A stretch of DNA of 64,000 nt from Rhyacichthys aspro (lineage: Eukaryota; Chordata; Actinopteri; Gobiiformes; Rhyacichthyidae): the NCBI GenBank assembly GCA_036850595.1, contig CM072161.1:16573812-16637811 (forward strand). The letters are read 5' to 3'. Position 1 is the stretch's first letter. Each line of letters begins with the position of its first letter. Below are positions 60,601-64,000 of this stretch, one piece after another. Position numbers and translations under genes: made by a program. The notes under the pieces were generated by a model. It did not search any database. It saw nothing but the letters and a program-made list of their open reading frames with translations, and was not told the DNA's origin.

Positions 60601-63597
60601 AGCTGAGGCTCTAAGAAGCAATTTAAATGGTTTATTTGCTGTGATGTGAAGAGACTTTGTTAACGTGATGCTGCTGTTGGAATTAAATTGATGATTATTG
60701 CTTGTTTTGTGTTTTTTTCACAGTTGAAGAAAAAGCAGGTCTATGTTGAGAAAGTGGAGCGAATGCAGCAGGCGTTAGCTCAGCTGCAAGCGGCCTGTGA
60801 AAAGAGAGAGCAGCTCGAACACAGACTAAGGACCAGACTCGAAAGAGAGCTCGAGTCACTTCGGATGCAACAGGTAAACTGTACAGATTATTAATTAAAT
60901 TCATTTGAAGTTATGTTAGTCTCATTCTCTGTATTAGATGGTATTAGTATGTGATTCGGTGTTAGCATTAGTGTTAGTAATGTTGGCCAGAGTTAAACAT
61001 TACGCTCTAACAGACTTAAATGACTGTGTTGGCAGCGTCAGGGCGGGTCCCAGAACAACGGGACCGTCCCGTCCGAGTACAACGCCACAGCTCTGATGGA
61101 GCACCTGAGGGAGAAGGAGGAGCGGATCCTGGCTCTGGAGGCCGACATGACCAAGTGGGAGCAGAAGTATCTGGAGGAGAGCGTCATGAGGCAGTTCGCT
61201 CTGGACGCAGCCGCCTCCGTCGCCACACAGAGGTAAGACCTGGGAAAACCAGGTCTGGACCAGGACTTAAACCAGGGCTACACCAGGTCTACACCGGGTC
61301 TTGAACAGGACTAAACTAAGTCTAATTAGGACTAAACCAGGACTAAACCAACACAGAGGTAAACTTATTAAAATGTCTGAACCATGTTTAAAAAAGGACT
61401 GAGCCAGGACTAAACCTGGACTAAACTATGTCTAGACCAAGACTTAGAACCAGATTGGAACCAGGATTTCACAGGTTTGGACTTAAGCAGGTTTTAACTA
61501 GGCTTGAACCAAGTCTATACCAGGACTAAACCAGGTCTAAACTAGTTCTGAAGCATTGCATTTAAACAAACTAAAACCAGGACCAGGTCAAATCCAGGTC
61601 CAGATCAAGACTTATAACCACAATTAAACAAGAGTGAACCAGGTTTAAAACTGGACCAAAACAAGCCCTAAATCAGGACTAAACCAGGTCTAAACTAGGA
61701 CTAGAAACCTTATATTTTTCAGTTTCCATAAATAATCCTCATGTGATATAATAAAACCTGAGTTACGTCTGTTTATGTTGCAGCTCTGTCCGGTTCAGTC
61801 ACAGTCCTCTTTTTAACGCTTCTCTTTGTCGTTTCAGAGACACGTCGGCGGCGGCCATCTGCCACTCTCCCAGCAGCAGCTACGACACGTCTGTGGAGGC
61901 TCGGATTCAGAAAGAGGAGGAGGAGATCCTGATGGCCAACCGCCGCTGCCTCGACATGGAGAGCAGGTACCAACAGAGCAAAAGATCTTCATGTTTAGTC
62001 TCTAATATACTGAGAATATCCACAAAAGTCTGAGAAAATCAATACTTTCTTTCTGTTTTTTGTGGCAGAATAAAAAACCTTCACGCTCAAATCATCGAGA
62101 AGGACGCCATGATCAAAGTCCTGCACCAGCGCTCGAGGAAGGAGCCACTGAAGTCCGATGGCCCGTCCGCCATGAGGCCCTCCAAGTCCCTCATGTCCAT
62201 CTCCAACACGGGCTCCGGCTCCGGGCTCCTGTCCCACAGCCTCGGCCTCAGCAGCTCACCCATCACCGAGGAGCGCAAGGACACCAGCTGGAAGGGCAGT
62301 CTGGGTGAGGAACACACATCTAACTCCTGATGTAGCCCCAAACACTAACCCTCCGAGTTTGGACTTGGACTGAACCAGGACTAAACCCATGCAGAGATAA
62401 ACCTACTAAAACCAAGTAAAGCAGCTCTAAACCAAGTCTAAACCAGGTCGGAACCACTTATAAAACTAGGTCTAAACCAGGACTACCCCAGGACTAGACC
62501 AGGTCTGAACCAGGTCTGAACCAGGTCTAAACCAAAGCAGACTTAAATGAACTAAAGGACAAAAGCAGGTCAAATTAAGTCCTGAAAAAGATATGAAAAA
62601 AAACAAAACAAAAAAACCCTGACTTGTAATAACATCTGACAAATCTTTTATTGTAACTACATATGAAATTAGTAATTATCTGCAAATGTAACAGGCAATT
62701 GTGTCCACTAGGGGTGCTGCTGGGTCCAGAGTTCAGGCCGGACTCTCTCAGAGCCGAGTCCATCTCCTCGTCTCCGTCTCCGGTCTTACCCTCGACTCCG
62801 ATGACGGCGGGACACTCCAAGACCGGGAGCAGGGACAGCTGCACTCAGACCGACAAAGGCCAGACTCAGGACAGCAGTAAATCCAGCACTCCGGCCTTAC
62901 AGAGCATGACGCTGCCCGCTCGGCTGTCCAGTCCCAGTCCGGTCTACATCCCAGACCGCATCGCAGGTCGGGAAACTATATAGTGTTTCATGATCGCATA
63001 CATTTGTCTTTAAAAACATAACATCCAGGATAGTTTTGTATTTTCTTTCTTCTGTGAGCTGTGATTGGCTCAGAGACATACAACCCTGACATGTGAACAA
63101 AGCAAGAAAATGGTTAAAAAGACAGACAGAGGGTAGTTTATTTACACATACATTCACCTCTACAGTTTAAGATGTTAATATAAATCTAACACAGATCCTT
63201 CATATCATACCTTGAGAATACGCTGCTAAAATGTCATTGTAGATCAAATTCTTCAAAATGTTAAATGACTCACTTTACATGTATTTATGATTATTGTGTC
63301 TTACGTGCCCCAAGTTAAATGTAGAGTCGTTTCGTAGTCTTGTTTTTTCACAGTTCATTCCTGTTACAACACGCTGTCAGGAGATTAAACTGTTTTTCTT
63401 TCCCCATCAGTGTCTTTCCTTTTCGATCAGTTGTTTTCTCTGTTTCAGATGTGGCCATGTTCCACAGCAGTACGTTGGACCGTCGAGTCCCTCTTCAGTC
63501 TCACGCTCAGACCACAGTGACCACGCCCCCAGCACAGACCCAAGCCCCGCCCACTCAACAGGAAGTGGACAGCGACATGGTGGAGATCCTCATCTGA
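54624..63597 (+). CDS. amot: Angiomotin (long, p130-type), 12 coding exons; start codon 54683
   Basis: Coding exons: 54683-54824, 54966-55725, 58279-58795, 59733-59877, 59954-60046, 60329-60474, 60724-60873, 61036-61232, 61838-61966, 62069-62304, 62712-62966, 63449-63597. Phases join throughout; 972 aa. Seen: STVLQRLLQEQ near the N-terminus; poly-Q; LPTY (119-122), PPDY (252-255) and PPEY (294-297) WW-binding motifs; LATS-type HVRSLS (201-206); coiled-coil/ACCH region from TEENKLLRQEMETCREKV through EKEKLEMELNALRSQTEDQR to EARIQKEEEEILMANRRCLD; C-terminal EILI (PDZ ligand). Known role: tight-junction and actin scaffold that binds and restrains YAP/TAZ, activates LATS, and binds Patj/Mupp1. 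TEGRPTVQRV, SLATSGVKAHAPVTSAPLSP and KSLMSISN favour AMOT over AMOTL1/AMOTL2. ATG 54683 is used because STVLQRLLQEQ follows directly, as in AMOT. Odd: Gly-rich insert before LPTY. Confidence 0.93.
54657..54686 (+). promoter_or_regulatory. amot: Short uORF overlapping the amot start codon
   Basis: An upstream ATG at 54657 opens a 9-codon frame (MSEASARPR) whose TGA (54684-54686) overlaps the amot ATG (54683-54685) as ATGA. Such an arrangement permits termination-reinitiation or suppresses translation of the main frame. It lies in the same exon as the start codon, so it is in the mRNA if the acceptor at 54623 is used. Confidence 0.5.
54797..54823 (+). repeat. amot: Poly-glutamine CAA/CAG tract in amot
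   Basis: Nine to ten consecutive Gln codons (mixed CAA and CAG) at the end of the first coding exon, after NYVLQ. The mixture of codons should limit slippage. Mammalian AMOT also has poly-Q, but at a later position. Confidence 0.85.
56130..56560. repeat. Inverse-orientation partial copy of the 52337 element
   Basis: The reverse complement shares GTCTACACCAAGAACTCACA-like sequence, the GTAACTTTTGGTT segment and ATTACTGTCGTCATGACAAC with 52560-52740. The ends are not resolved. It lies in the large amot intron between coding exons 2 and 3. Confidence 0.55.
57712..58005. mobile_element. hAT-like MITE (AGGGCTGC/GCTCAGCCCT ends), copy 2
   Basis: The same family as 18404-18645. It starts AGGGCTGCTCGATTATTG and ends TTAATTGCTCAGCCCT, with shared interior TTTTACACAATTAC and TTTGGAAATACG. 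It lies in an amot intron about 270 bp before coding exon 3. Confidence 0.65.
58796..59732 (+). other. amot intron, nothing assigned
   Basis: AT-rich intron with a long T run at about 59427-59445. No open frame of note and no clear repeat ends. Confidence 0.5.
61240..61700. repeat. Degenerate ACTAAACC minisatellite, array 5 (amot intron)
   Basis: Begins eight bases after the exon ending at 61232. Imperfect 11-bp units such as AGGACTAAACCAGGACTAAA. Confidence 0.75.
62340..62560. repeat. Degenerate ACTAAACC minisatellite, array 6 (amot intron)
   Basis: The 11-bp units GGACTAAACCA / GGTCTGAACCA are clear here (for example 62490-62535). The array starts about 35 bases after the exon ending at 62304. 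Confidence 0.75.
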
Positions 63598-64000
63598 TCA
63601 TGTGACCTTTGGCTTTAGAAACACCCCTGCTCCATGTGAACCTCTGAGACTGTAGATAAAGATGGACAGACTGATTATTCCACTGAGAGTGAGGCCATTT
63701 TCCAACCGTTTTTGTCTCAAACATAGCTCTTAGTTAGTGCTTTTTTATGATTGAAAAAGACAGTGGTGATTAAATTGACCGAATTAGATAAACTACAAAT
63801 GTGAGGCCGCCTTTAAAACATAAAAATACATCTTGAGTGAGAAAAAGTGGCCTCCAAACACACACGTCCCTCTGTCCATCTTTATATACTGTCTATTCAA
63901 GTTCAATTGACAGTAAACTTCTCTATGTTTGATTCTTGCTTTTTTAGGGCCCTCCTAAACACATCTGGGAACCTAATACTATTTTACAATCTGCTGCAAG
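63598..64000 (+). other. amot: amot 3' UTR (runs out of the window)
   Basis: Noncoding sequence after the TGA at 63595-63597. I see no AATAAA before the window ends, so the poly(A) site is probably beyond base 64000. Confidence 0.55.
63646..63894. mobile_element. MITE with 24-bp inverted ends in the amot 3' UTR
   Basis: The left end AGACTGTAGATAAAGATGG and the complement of the right end AGACAGTATATAAAGATGG form 24-bp terminal inverted repeats with two mismatches, about 250 bp apart. A solo match to the end (AGACTGTATATAAAGATGG) lies at about 8870 in an ehbp1l1 intron. No coding capacity. Confidence 0.7.

Noticed and set aside
1..64000. CRISPR arrays, operons, proviruses or prokaryotic systems
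   Set aside because: The regular tandem arrays (31, 24 and 234 bp) have no spacer structure, and all genes are spliced vertebrate genes. No gag, pol or env-like frames were seen.

Overview
The window is vertebrate nuclear DNA, almost certainly from a ray-finned (teleost) fish. Three multi-exon protein genes lie on the + strand and match vertebrate families. The repeats are of fish type: a THAP-coding TTAA-target transposon, hAT-like MITEs and degenerate minisatellites. The species cannot be fixed from sequence alone.

Layout. (1) 66-19433: the 3' part of an EH-domain-binding-protein-1-like gene (ehbp1l1). I can place 25 coding exons that join in one open frame (2,672 residues in the window; the N-terminal C2 part lies upstream). 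It holds two NPF motifs, a giant exon coding about 840 residues of almost pure Glu/Lys/Arg, a calponin-homology domain, a bMERB Rab-binding domain and a C-terminal CVLQ prenylation box. (2) 20700-20771: a tRNA-Glu(CTC) gene. (3) 20772-38500: a long repeat-rich interval with no secure gene. It contains a 2.79-kb DNA transposon with perfect 18-bp inverted ends and TTAA target duplications, and one speculative two-exon reading frame. (4) 38995-42380: cd248 (endosialin), 693 aa, with an intron inside the C-type lectin domain. (5) About 46100-63597: amot (angiomotin, long p130-type form). It has a CpG-rich putative promoter, one putative upstream noncoding exon, 12 coding exons (972 aa) and large introns with two minisatellites. 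Its 3' UTR runs out of the window.

The products are functionally distinct: endocytic-recycling/Rab8 adaptor, stromal/pericyte transmembrane lectin, and Hippo/tight-junction scaffold. ehbp1l1 and cd248 are also near each other on human 11q13, whereas human AMOT is on X, so the trio is a fish arrangement. There is no operon-like or bacterial content, no CRISPR and no provirus that I can support.

Most notable observations: the giant ER/K exon with recent in-frame 234-bp duplications; blocks of phase-symmetric exons in ehbp1l1; the cd248 intron (GC-AG, 8-bp direct repeats at its ends) that looks like an intron gain; and a uORF whose stop overlaps the amot start codon.
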